From: Candidatus Helarchaeota archaeon
GTDB taxonomy: Archaea; Asgardarchaeota; Lokiarchaeia; Helarchaeales; HEL-GB-A
Direction: 5' to 3'
NCBI GenBank assembly: GCA_013375405.1
Contig: JABXJU010000115.1
Location: 1 to 13,335, forward strand
DNA length: 13,335 bases
Notes under the pieces: generated by a model
Told to the model about the DNA's origin: nothing
What the model saw: the letters and a program-made list of their open reading frames with translations, nothing else
Database searches by the model: none
In this document: in pieces, positions 6,204 to 13,335 of the stretch
Layout of the letters: each line of letters starts with the position of its first letter
How positions within the stretch are numbered: the first letter of the stretch is position 1
Translations under genes and position numbers: made by a program

Positions 6204-7425
6204 TTATCACATCCCTCACAAAAGAACCAATATCTTTTTCTGCCTCTCTTAGATTTACCAAATTAAGTCTACATATCCAAATTTTTCTTCTGTCTTTAAT
6301 AAAAACCTCCTCTTTTGGCTCGTCTCCAAAATGTGGGTAAATAAGTATTCCTTTATCTGTGTTGTACACCTCCAAATAGGTAAGAATCTGATAAAAGTCA
6401 TCTGAGCTCGGCTTTTCCTTGTGCTTGGCATCTCCAATACAAATGACTCGATTATCTTTTGAAATAAGGTAATCAGGATCGGTGAAAAAATCACTACGGT
6501 TATCAAAAAGTGGCTTCAAAACTTTGTCAATCCTAAGTTCTGGATAAAGCATATCCTCTAGAGTATGTCTTACATACTCTTCAAAAACTGTGTTCATATC
6601 AATTATAAAAGCCCTGAGTTTAACTTTCTTCTCCGTGGCATATTCAAGTTTAGAGTGAGTAATAAAGAATATGCACAAATTCAATATGTCAAGATAATAT
6701 TCTCTTTTAGAGGGGATCTTATTTCGCAAAATGCGATCTTCCACTTCATTTAAAATGTCCTCTGGTCTTGAAATACTATCAACATTTGCAAAGTACCTGT
6801 ATCTATTAAAAAACTCATCTACCGCTGCCTGAGGTGTTTCTTGAAGAGTCAATAGTAACCATAAGGTAAATTTGATAGCCATGTTTTCGGGGATATTCTT
6901 TGATAGGTCGTAATATGAACACCAGACTTGAGTTTTCTTTCCTAATGCTAAACTTTTCAAGATAGTCTCTTTTACAAGAATTTTTCCTTTTATATTTTTT
7001 CTTCCCTCAATTCTGGGAATAGACCTTTTGAGGAATCCTAAAGTTCTTATCTTTTCTAATTCCTGTAGAAGCACATACAGTAAAAAGTCAAATATATTAG
7101 GATACTCCAATCCTGCTTTTCGTCCAGTCTCAACAATTCTTTCAAAATCTTTTAATTTAGTCCTTTTCCCTTTCGCCCTGAATAGCATATATAAAAAATC
7201 CTCAACTTTTGCCTTGGGGTTCACAATGAGCAAATATTCATCATTCAAGGGAATAAAACCAACATAGTTTTTTGCTTTAATCCTTATCCCCATCTTAGAG
7301 GTATCTGTTATTTCTACATAGTCCTTACTTTTGTCCTCTAAATCAAATATAGGAATAAATGGATTATCCCGGAAATCCTGAAGCTCCCCAATATCTTCCC
7401 ATTCCTTTAAATTAATCTTTATCAA
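6196..7425 (-). CDS. mcrC: McrC-like 5-methylcytosine restriction nuclease subunit (409 aa)
   Basis: The N-terminal two thirds contain the beta-rich McrC interaction region (YVGFIPLNDEYLLIVNPKAK, 54-73), and residues 185-300 are helical with VFEEYVRHTL (280-289). The C-terminal PD-(D/E)XK nuclease centre is PDYLI (D318) and GDAKHK (D332, K334), with Q346 in FYQILTYLEVY. McrC docks on the McrB hexamer, stimulates its GTPase and cuts DNA. The start is a TTG at 7423-7425 with GGAGG at 7434-7438, an 8-base spacer. It overlaps the end of mcrB by 14 bases, so coupling probably fixes the subunit ratio. At 409 residues it is longer than E. coli McrC (about 350). The call is firm from the motif set and from its position behind mcrB. 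Confidence 0.92.
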   Translation of the reverse strand: MIKINLKEWEDIGELQDFRDNPFIPIFDLEDKSKDYVEITDTSKMGIRIKAKNYVGFIPLNDEYLLIVNPKAKVEDFLYMLFRAKGKRTKLKDFERIVETGRKAGLEYPNIFDFLLYVLLQELEKIRTLGFLKRSIPRIEGRKNIKGKILVKETILKSLALGKKTQVWCSYYDLSKNIPENMAIKFTLWLLLTLQETPQAAVDEFFNRYRYFANVDSISRPEDILNEVEDRILRNKIPSKREYYLDILNLCIFFITHSKLEYATEKKVKLRAFIIDMNTVFEEYVRHTLEDMLYPELRIDKVLKPLFDNRSDFFTDPDYLISKDNRVICIGDAKHKEKPSSDDFYQILTYLEVYNTDKGILIYPHFGDEPKEEVFIKDRRKIWICRLNLVNLREAEKDIGSFVRDVINA

Positions 7426-9226
7426 TTCCTAAACCTCCAAAGTATATCTCTTTTACCTTTTCGTAATCCTCCTTCTTTATTTCGCCAAAATATTCTTTTA
7501 ATAAGAAGTCCAATTGGTGTTTCCATAAAAGCTTTAGGTCATTTTTACTTTTAACATCTTTAAAGTAGGCATGTCCCAATGGATAAATACTCTGTATTTT
7601 GTTAAATACAGTGGCTACTTTTTCTACAAATTTCTTTTCTACGCTATTATCTTCTAATAACTTCCTTAGGGTTCCTACTGAAGGGGGGACTTCAAAGAAT
7701 TTAAACCGTCTCATAAAGGCAAAATCCATATCTACTGTTGATTTATCTAATGTATTCATAGTGCCTAAGATGTAGAGATTGCTTGGAATGGTAAAATCTA
7801 TACCTGAGTAGAGAAGTTTCACTATATCCTTTCTATATTCAAGGGCAGAGAAAATCTCACCGAATACCTTTGAGAGGTCAGCTCTGTTTATCTCATCAAG
7901 TATCAATACAAAATTTTTTCTTGGATCATCTTCTGCCTTCTTGCAAGCATTTTTGAATATCTGTTCCTTTATTTCAAAAATCACATTACCTTGATCGTCT
8001 GTTTTAGGAAATAGACCTTCTACGAAATCCTCATAACTGTAAGATGGATGGAATTGGATAAAAAGAACATTACTTTTATAATTTTTTTCGCCTCCCACCA
8101 ATTCCTTAGCTAACCCTTTGGCAAAGTAAGTCTTACTTGTTCCCGGAGGACCATACAGAACAACCTGCTTATAATTAGCTAATGACTGGAATATTTCATT
8201 TATAGCTGGATCCTCGATATCTATCTCAATAATGGGTGCAATTTCCCTTGGTGGATTCCACACCTCAAGACAAATTTTCATTGCCTGTAATAAATCATCC
8301 CAATCATAAATTTCTGTCCGCAACGTTCCATGGAACCTGGGTAAGTGTTTTGTTAGTACATAATCCAAATAATCCCTTTTCACATGACTGGGACAATAAG
8401 GATTATCCACTACTCGTCTTACAATCATAGGTTTGTGTTTAAATTTCAGATATACGGTTTCAAGTTCTTTTGGCTCTTTTGTGGTAATGGCTATATCTCG
8501 TGCTTGGTTTTCCGAAATTTCTTCCGATGCCTTGGGAATTCTTGCATACCCACCCAATCGCTTATCACACATCCAATGACAAAACATGTCAAACATATCA
8601 AAGTCCTCAAATAGAGGTATCTCCAATCTTTTGATAAAGCCTGTTAATTTGTTAATGTTATCTAAATAATTATCTAATCTCGAATCAATAAGATTCTTTT
8701 CAGCTAAATATTTAACTGTATCAACGCTTTTATTGTTTATCACCAGGAATTTTAGGTTTAAACAATAAAGAACAGGTGAAATTATTCCTGTTTGGAATCC
8801 TTTACTATATTCACTTTGAATAAAGTCCTTAATCTGTTGACTGTCCCCATCATTGATTAACCCATTTATTAATTTAAACACGATTTGGGCAACTTTAGGC
8901 CAGTTTTCTTTCACGTGCCATCCAGCTCCCTCAAACCAAATTTTTACGCTACTTCCCTTATATGCTAATCCCCATACACTGTTTCGAGGAATTTTGCCTA
9001 CAAAAGTCTTGAAATCGTTTATAGGATTGTTAGGAAGGAGTTTATAGATAACATCATCTGTAATATCTTCACCATTTTCATCTTTACTCTTTATCTCATT
9101 AAAGTATCTTTTAACTTCTTCTCTTTCCCTTTCATAAGCTTTAAGATGATTTTGTCCTTCTTCTTTATTCAGATAGGTTTCCTCGAATTGCTTAACAAAT
9201 TCTTCAATTTGTTTTTTAGGTAACAT
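7412..9226 (-). CDS. mcrB: McrB-like GTP-dependent AAA+ translocase subunit (604 aa)
   Basis: The C-terminal AAA+ module has Walker A GPPGTSKT (359-366), Walker B LILDEINRADLSK (441-453), the McrB nucleotide signature MNTLDKS (489-495) in place of the family's MNTADRS, and RRF (506-508). This subfamily uses GTP and forms a ring on McrC. The third glycine of the usual GPPGTGKT is serine here, a tolerated change. The first 330 residues are where McrB proteins carry their DNA-reading domain. They do not look like the E. coli domain or like EVE/YTH. Cysteines at C216, C220 and C278 with H281 could bind metal. ATG 9226 shares one base with the hsdS stop (TAATG). Context suggests it is the motor of the McrBC restriction complex that replaces HsdR here. 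Confidence 0.93.
   Translation of the reverse strand: MLPKKQIEEFVKQFEETYLNKEEGQNHLKAYEREREEVKRYFNEIKSKDENGEDITDDVIYKLLPNNPINDFKTFVGKIPRNSVWGLAYKGSSVKIWFEGAGWHVKENWPKVAQIVFKLINGLINDGDSQQIKDFIQSEYSKGFQTGIISPVLYCLNLKFLVINNKSVDTVKYLAEKNLIDSRLDNYLDNINKLTGFIKRLEIPLFEDFDMFDMFCHWMCDKRLGGYARIPKASEEISENQARDIAITTKEPKELETVYLKFKHKPMIVRRVVDNPYCPSHVKRDYLDYVLTKHLPRFHGTLRTEIYDWDDLLQAMKICLEVWNPPREIAPIIEIDIEDPAINEIFQSLANYKQVVLYGPPGTSKTYFAKGLAKELVGGEKNYKSNVLFIQFHPSYSYEDFVEGLFPKTDDQGNVIFEIKEQIFKNACKKAEDDPRKNFVLILDEINRADLSKVFGEIFSALEYRKDIVKLLYSGIDFTIPSNLYILGTMNTLDKSTVDMDFAFMRRFKFFEVPPSVGTLRKLLEDNSVEKKFVEKVATVFNKIQSIYPLGHAYFKDVKSKNDLKLLWKHQLDFLLKEYFGEIKKEDYEKVKEIYFGGLGIDKD
7434..7438 (-). promoter_or_regulatory. 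Ribosome binding site GGAGG deciding the TTG start of mcrC
   Basis: GGAGG lies inside the mcrB coding region, eight bases before the TTG at 7423-7425. No nearby ATG in this frame has a comparable site, so the rare TTG start is preferred. Confidence 0.75.
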
Positions 9227-10650
9227 TATGCTCCTCCATCTGTACTAAGCAATTTTTCTAATTCGAACATGGCTTGTTTTCTTAATTCCAAGGAGATTTC
9301 TTCTAAATCAAATCTTTGTTTTTGTCCTCTGTCTATCTTTTGTTTGACTTCAATTGGTAAATCAGGAATTTTTATTTTAGATAAAAACCTTGAGCTAATC
9401 TCAGGAACTACAGCACCATAAATATACCTCTGAATTTGGAGCCTCCCCCAAATGGTAGTTAGAAAAGAATAAACATAGTAAGGGAAATAATCCTTTTTTG
9501 CTGGTATTCTCAATAAATGTTCAGAAGCACAATAACCATTAAATTTTGCATCCACTATAGCCACAGAGGTTATTGAACCCGACCTCGCTGTAATAATCCA
9601 TCCTTCTTTTAACATGTATCTATCTTTTTCTTTGTCTGGAAGATTAAAATAACTTATACCCTCTTCAACTAATCTACTAGAACTTATATTTCCCACAGAT
9701 AACATCGGATAGAGATTTTCTCTAGGATTCGAAACTCTTTTGAACTGAGAGGGGTAAAAAATTGGTCGATCTAAAAGTGTACTTAAGTCCTTCAGTGGAT
9801 ATTTTACTTTCCTAAAGAAGAAGTTTAGTGGTTTTATAATTTTTACATCGTGACATCTTGGATCAAGTCGTTTCTCTGTTAAAACAATCCTTTTGTGATA
9901 ACAGAAAGATATGTCGTTTGAAGTTTCAAAATGCACTGGTAAATACTTTGCAAATATTTCATCAATGTCTTTCTTTTTCTTCCTTGCTTCAAGCTTGGCT
10001 TCAATGGAGCGCTTTAGTTTATTCCCAATAGAATCTTGTATCTTTCTTGGAGGTAAGATGACTGGGATTTTTCTGATGTCATTTGGATATAAATGAACTG
10101 TTTGTCCTCTAACAGAATACTGAAAAAACAGTCTTACCTTCTGATTATTTAAGTAGGCCAACAAATAGTAAGGATTTATCTTTTTATTATCTGACCTTAA
10201 TCTTATTAACTCTCCAATACAAATTGCTTTCGTATCATCCGAAGTTAAGAATATACTCGTATTTTTGCCAATATACCCCGTAGCATGAGCTGCTGATAGA
10301 ACCAGAATATCTCCATTCTTTAATTGTCCCTTTTCAGAGGCATTAAAATCATCGTCCGTAGTCCATGCTGCATTATCAGTATTTATTAAAAAATCGGAAC
10401 TTAGCAAACCGGGTTTTATAACCATTGCTGAACCGGTCTGCTCTTTTGAACCTCTACCAGATGCAGGTTTCAATACTAACAAGCGCTCCAAATCATCTAA
10501 CTTGAGCCCCGTGGTCTCGGCTATATTTCTTATATATGCGTAAGCATCAATTTTATCAGGGTGCACAAAGTAAACATCAAGCCTCTTATGAGAAGAAAAA
10601 TATTGCCTTGTCCCAATTACAGAGATTGATGATAATTTATCAAGTGCCAT
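9226..10650 (-). CDS. hsdS: HsdS-like specificity subunit with two target recognition domains (474 aa)
   Basis: The protein has the two-repeat layout of type I specificity subunits. TRD1 (about 1-195) includes NGDILVLSAAHATGYIG (112-128) and ends at DIRKIPVILPP. A charged spacer helix rich in Lys, Arg and Glu spans 202-235. TRD2 (about 236-430) includes EGWIITARSGSI (349-360), VVPEIS (414-419) and IKIPDLP. A second coiled-coil helix closes the protein (433-468). HsdS brings the methyltransferase to a bipartite DNA site, one half read by each TRD. Its ATG shares one base with the hsdM stop (TAATG), and its own stop overlaps mcrB in the same way. The length fits the family (400-480). The target sequence cannot be read from the protein. 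It could also direct McrBC, since no HsdR gene is present. Confidence 0.9.
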   Translation of the reverse strand: MALDKLSSISVIGTRQYFSSHKRLDVYFVHPDKIDAYAYIRNIAETTGLKLDDLERLLVLKPASGRGSKEQTGSAMVIKPGLLSSDFLINTDNAAWTTDDDFNASEKGQLKNGDILVLSAAHATGYIGKNTSIFLTSDDTKAICIGELIRLRSDNKKINPYYLLAYLNNQKVRLFFQYSVRGQTVHLYPNDIRKIPVILPPRKIQDSIGNKLKRSIEAKLEARKKKKDIDEIFAKYLPVHFETSNDISFCYHKRIVLTEKRLDPRCHDVKIIKPLNFFFRKVKYPLKDLSTLLDRPIFYPSQFKRVSNPRENLYPMLSVGNISSSRLVEEGISYFNLPDKEKDRYMLKEGWIITARSGSITSVAIVDAKFNGYCASEHLLRIPAKKDYFPYYVYSFLTTIWGRLQIQRYIYGAVVPEISSRFLSKIKIPDLPIEVKQKIDRGQKQRFDLEEISLELRKQAMFELEKLLSTDGGA

Positions 10651-12695
10651 TAAGTTTCCTCCACTTTCTCAATATATCTTCTCCATACACTGCAATGACC
10701 GTTTTTCTCCCACTCACATTCCTCTTTATCACACATTTGGCCAAGACCAATATAATTCCTATAATCGCAAAGTGTCTTTCCTAAATCATTATTGTTAGGA
10801 TCAGGTGGGGTATCTTTCTTATTCAATATATAGCCCAATTTAAAAGGTAAAGAGCCGAAAATCTCATAATCCTCTGGAGGATTTGGATTCTTCTCATATA
10901 GAATAACAGCAGTCTTTACACCAGTTCCAGCGGCCTTGAAGGCATTGTGAGGAAACTCAATTACAGCATGAACCTGAGAATTTCTAAACAAGAAACGCCT
11001 TACATATTCATCATCATTATTTGATAGCACTCCTGTGTCAATAACAGTAAAGACCCTGCCGCCAACTTTTACCATCCTTAAAAACTGCTCTAAAAATAGA
11101 ACCTGCTTTGGAAGTTGATTTTTAAAGAGCAGAGGCTTTCCTTCTTCATCATAATAAATTGTATGTTCTTCACCGGTATCTGAATCATTTAAGATTAATT
11201 TATGGTCATAATTAAGGACATCTTCTATCTTTATCCATTCCCTGCCTAATTTATCAGTAATTTTTGAGGTTAAGTATTCTCCCATGATTTTTTTGCCTTC
11301 ACCTTCAAAAAGAACCTCATTAGCAATCTTTCTTATGTGGGATTTTGAAGGCCTGGCTCCTTCTGTTTGCTTGAGTTTCCCCAATTCATTAAGGCATTGC
11401 AGATAGAAATCTTCAACACTCATCTCAAATTGCTTTGTAATTAACTTTTCCAGCAAGGTCTTCGTTAAATCACCAATCCAAGCCTCAGTGGCTAATTTAT
11501 ATTGTCCCAATATATGCGGATTGCTGATTTGGAGATTTTTGCCTCTACCAAAGGGAGGATTTGTTATAATAATATCAAATCCCTTCTTGACCTCATCGTT
11601 TATTTTACTCCATTTAAACTTCATAATCTCATTGATAGAATCAAAGTCCTTTAGTCTATGCAGTCTTTGAATAGCTGGCCACCAATCCAGGCTTACTTCA
11701 GAATGAATCTCAAGCAATGTATTAACTGATTCAATCAAATCGACAACTCCTGATGATGATATATCTATTTCGTCCTTGCCTTTGAAGTACAATATTGAGT
11801 CCTTCTTAGACTCCACTACGTCAAGCTTATCTTGCAAGCCTCTTTGTTGGATCCTTCTTTTTGTTTCCTCAAATTTAGGCTCAAATTCATCGATAAAATC
11901 CTGAATTAAATTCCAATGAACCAAGATTCCAAAGTGGTTTAGAGAATCCGCATTTGCGATATTTGTTGCTCCATCGCCATGAAACAACATGTTCCAACAA
12001 GCATATCCTGCAATTTCAGGTGCTATATCAATACCATACAGATGTCTTGCATAAATACGTTGTATTTCGGTGTTTAGTTGCTGAGGAGGAGTAAATCCTT
12101 CGTCCTTATAATATTTTTTAACCGATTCCACCCAGTAAATCAAAAACCTTGCAGAGCCACAGCAAGGATCACAGACATTCAAGTCAAAAAAATGGGGATC
12201 GCGTTTCTCAAGAATAGATCGCATTACTTCTACATTGATAAGAATTATATTCTTTGGGGTGAAAAAACGACCATCTTGCTTGTCAAATTCTCCACTTGCT
12301 CTAGCCATAGTTTCATAGAGAATTCCTACAAAATCTTCTTGATTTAATCCTTGAAGAAAATTTCTATTCTTTGAGATATACTCGACCATATGATTAATTC
12401 TTGCTTCTGGTTGTCCTCTGATCTCCATGAGATGCATCTCTATTGTCTTTCTTAACAAGGGACTTATTTCTGGGTGCTGTCTCTGGATATTAAGTAAAGT
12501 TGCATCAATTTCTTGTTTTGTTGTTCTCTCAAAATCTTTTGCGGTTTCCTCAACCGGCTCTGCAACGTCTGATCCAATCTTTCCCTTAAACTTGTCTAAG
12601 AGTGTTAACGCAAAAGGTAAAAGCACTCTGATATTCCCGTTTACCGTTTTGTACAACTCATTATGTACCTTTCTAATCTCACTTGATAAAGACAT
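10650..12695 (-). CDS. hsdM: HsdM-like N6-adenine DNA methyltransferase (681 aa)
   Basis: Positions count from the ATG at 12693-12695, chosen because AGAGGGA (12702-12708) lies six bases upstream; a TTG further up (12713) has no such site. The N-terminal helical domain (1-140) leads into RFFTPKNII (143-151), the usual HsdM entry to the SAM domain. Motif I is DPCCGSARF (176-184), the acidic loop is YGIDI (220-224), and the catalytic motif IV is NPPFGRG (379-385), which marks an N6-adenine enzyme. About 155 residues separate YGIDI from NPPF, longer than in common HsdM, and 681 residues exceeds the usual 500-530. The tail is cysteine-rich (C643, C655, C660, C668), perhaps a metal site. It should methylate host DNA together with the adjacent HsdS. 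Confidence 0.92.
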   Translation of the reverse strand: MSLSSEIRKVHNELYKTVNGNIRVLLPFALTLLDKFKGKIGSDVAEPVEETAKDFERTTKQEIDATLLNIQRQHPEISPLLRKTIEMHLMEIRGQPEARINHMVEYISKNRNFLQGLNQEDFVGILYETMARASGEFDKQDGRFFTPKNIILINVEVMRSILEKRDPHFFDLNVCDPCCGSARFLIYWVESVKKYYKDEGFTPPQQLNTEIQRIYARHLYGIDIAPEIAGYACWNMLFHGDGATNIANADSLNHFGILVHWNLIQDFIDEFEPKFEETKRRIQQRGLQDKLDVVESKKDSILYFKGKDEIDISSSGVVDLIESVNTLLEIHSEVSLDWWPAIQRLHRLKDFDSINEIMKFKWSKINDEVKKGFDIIITNPPFGRGKNLQISNPHILGQYKLATEAWIGDLTKTLLEKLITKQFEMSVEDFYLQCLNELGKLKQTEGARPSKSHIRKIANEVLFEGEGKKIMGEYLTSKITDKLGREWIKIEDVLNYDHKLILNDSDTGEEHTIYYDEEGKPLLFKNQLPKQVLFLEQFLRMVKVGGRVFTVIDTGVLSNNDDEYVRRFLFRNSQVHAVIEFPHNAFKAAGTGVKTAVILYEKNPNPPEDYEIFGSLPFKLGYILNKKDTPPDPNNNDLGKTLCDYRNYIGLGQMCDKEECEWEKNGHCSVWRRYIEKVEET

Positions 12696-12701
12696 GTTTT
12701 T

Positions 12702-12708
12702 TCCCTCT
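12702..12708 (-). promoter_or_regulatory. Ribosome binding site AGAGGGA for hsdM
   Basis: AGAGGGA sits just after the HTH gene stop and six bases before the ATG at 12693-12695. It decides for that ATG over the in-frame TTG at 12713. Confidence 0.75.
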
Positions 12709-12709
12709 A

Positions 12710-12913
12710 TCAACTCATTTTCTTTTCTTCCAATCTATTTCTTCTAAGACTTTCATCCTCCATCCACTTATCTATTAAATCTTTCTTAAATCGCCATTGA
12801 CCGGATAACTTGAATGCCGGCATTTTTCCTTCTTGTGCAAGTTTATAGAGTGTAGAGAGGCTTGTCTTTAGGTATTTAGCACATTCATCAATGGTCATTA
12901 TTTCGTCGGCCAT
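12710..12913 (-). CDS. Excisionase-family helix-turn-helix DNA-binding protein (67 aa)
   Basis: This small protein matches the excisionase/MerR-like HTH pattern: MTIDECAKYLKTSLSTLY (about 6-23), then KLAQEGKMPAFKLSGQWRF, where the basic wing includes W40-R41-F42, and DLIDKWM. The ATG at 12911-12913 is preferred because GGAG (12923-12926) lies nine bases upstream; an in-frame TTG at 12928 would overlap that site. Such proteins either act as recombination directionality factors or regulate the operon they head. There is no integrase gene here, and it leads an operon of restriction genes, so a controller role like that of C-proteins in restriction-modification systems is the better inference. 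It ends 14 bases before the hsdM ATG. Confidence 0.85.
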   Translation of the reverse strand: MADEIMTIDECAKYLKTSLSTLYKLAQEGKMPAFKLSGQWRFKKDLIDKWMEDESLRRNRLEEKKMS

Positions 12914-12922
12914 TTTGATTTT

Positions 12923-12926
12923 CTCC
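12923..12926 (-). promoter_or_regulatory. Ribosome binding site GGAG for the HTH gene
   Basis: GGAG is followed by nine A-rich bases and then the ATG at 12911-12913. This placing favours the ATG over the TTG at 12926-12928, which overlaps the site itself. Confidence 0.7.
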
Positions 12927-12936
12927 AACAGGTCTT

Positions 12937-12952
12937 AATAGAATTAACTATT
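12937..12952. promoter_or_regulatory. Possible operator at the operon start point
   Basis: AATAG and CTATT form exact 5-base inverted arms around a 6-base AT-only centre. The site begins about eight bases downstream of the -10 box, at the expected transcription start. A binding site for the HTH protein encoded first in the operon would fit, but in AT-rich DNA such a short palindrome can arise by chance. Confidence 0.35.
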
Positions 12953-12959
12953 TATGGAT

Positions 12960-12988
12960 ATAATAAGCAAAAAATAGATAAAAGTCAA
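12960..12988 (-). promoter_or_regulatory. Sigma70-type promoter for the whole defence operon
   Basis: On the minus strand TTGACT (12983-12988) and TATTAT (12960-12965) are separated by 17 bases, close to the consensus -35 and -10 boxes. Transcription would start near 12953, about 40 bases before the HTH gene ATG. No comparable promoter was seen between the later genes, most of which overlap. Confidence 0.75.
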
Positions 12989-13054
12989 GAGAAATCGAGG
13001 TAAATTGTCAGGTAGGAGTCCAAGGTAGTTGAAGATTATGGCTAAATTTGGAGT

Positions 13055-13335
13055 TTAAGAAATTATCTCCAGCTCGTATTGTAAATTTCCTAGCCCTGAC
13101 TTCTCACAGAGTTTCCAGTATCTGGAGGTATTTACATCTGGATAGATGGACTCAACTTTGTTTTGTCCTGGCTTTATGCCCTTTTTCTCCAGTTCGGATC
13201 CAGGATAAACCACAGCCTGCTCGACTAGATCGTAGCTTGCCTTGTCACAAGCAATAACATCCTGAGAGGCAAGAATGCCTATATCAGGAACCACGGGTAA
13301 TTTACTTTTCCCCGGACAATCACAATGAGGGGTAA
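13055..13335 (-). CDS. DUF362-family protein, C-terminal part (5' end outside the window)
   Basis: The frame enters from the right edge and ends at TAA 13055-13057. It reads TPHCDCPGKSKLPVVPDIGILAS, split here as TPHCDC and VVPDIGILASQDVIACDK, then ASYDLVEQAVVYPG, the conserved C-terminal core of DUF362 proteins. The iron-sulfur motif seen in the left copy would lie outside this window. No start is assigned, because the gene continues beyond 13335; an apparent GTG at 13292-13294 is internal. By eye the base composition is less AT-rich than in the defence genes. The defence operon promoter lies about 70 bases downstream of this stop on the same strand, with no clear terminator between, so readthrough into the operon is possible. 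Confidence 0.88.
   Translation of the reverse strand, partial: TPHCDCPGKSKLPVVPDIGILASQDVIACDKASYDLVEQAVVYPGSELEKKGIKPGQNKVESIYPDVNTSRYWKLCEKSGLGNLQYELEIIS
13223..13335. repeat. Direct repeat, right copy (DUF362 coding segment)
   Basis: This is the partner of 5-117: same orientation, same frame, about 12 mismatches in 113 bases. The match runs to the window edge, so it is a minimum length. Confidence 0.9.

Noticed and set aside
6196..12695. Complete type I restriction-modification system
   Set aside because: No HsdR with SF2 helicase motifs and a nuclease domain is present in any frame; McrB and McrC follow hsdS instead.
12710..12928. TTG start at 12928 for the HTH gene and TTG at 12713 for hsdM
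   Set aside because: In both cases a downstream ATG has a properly spaced ribosome binding site, while the TTG has none or overlaps it.
5..13335. Target-site duplication or phage attachment repeats at the island ends
   Set aside because: The repeat is longer than 113 bases, coding and about 11 percent diverged, which fits paralogous genes better than a recent insertion footprint; no integrase or transposase is present.

Overview
The window looks like an AT-rich bacterial defence island, probably from an anaerobe. Supporting signs are a sigma70-type promoter, Shine-Dalgarno sites with ATG and TTG starts, and flanking DUF362/ferredoxin-type genes of a kind common in anaerobes. I cannot name a genus. 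No tRNA, rRNA, CRISPR array or insertion sequence was seen.

Layout: essentially everything real is on the minus strand, so it is read from right to left. At the right edge is the 3' part of a DUF362 gene (13055-13335). About 70 bases past its stop is a good promoter (12960-12988). It drives a very compact run: an excisionase-type HTH protein, an HsdM-like N6-adenine methyltransferase, HsdS, McrB, McrC and RadC. Next comes a decayed gene remnant (5323-5516), followed by a second four-gene cassette: an SPPY-type DNA methyltransferase, an unrecognised winged-helix protein with a candidate PD-(D/E)XK centre, an Orc/Cdc6-like AAA ATPase and a PIN-domain nuclease. A second decayed gene follows (711-1134). 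The left edge holds a 5'-truncated second copy of the DUF362 gene (1-373). Most gene junctions overlap by 1 to 20 bases, which implies one transcription unit of about 12 kb with translational coupling.

How it may work: HsdM and HsdS would mark host DNA. McrB and McrC, a GTP-driven translocase and a PD-(D/E)XK nuclease, occupy the place where HsdR would normally be, so the first module resembles a methylation system paired with McrBC-type restriction. The second module pairs another methyltransferase with an ATPase and one or two nucleases, and I cannot match it to a named system. Both ends of that module carry broken genes that once overlapped their neighbours by ATGA. It was therefore larger and has partly decayed, while its four core genes stay open.

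The main observations are this four-gene cassette, the two hidden pseudogenes at its borders (found by reading through stops and shifted frames), the candidate nuclease centre in the unrecognised protein, the HsdMS plus McrBC pairing without HsdR, and the DUF362 copies on both sides of the island.
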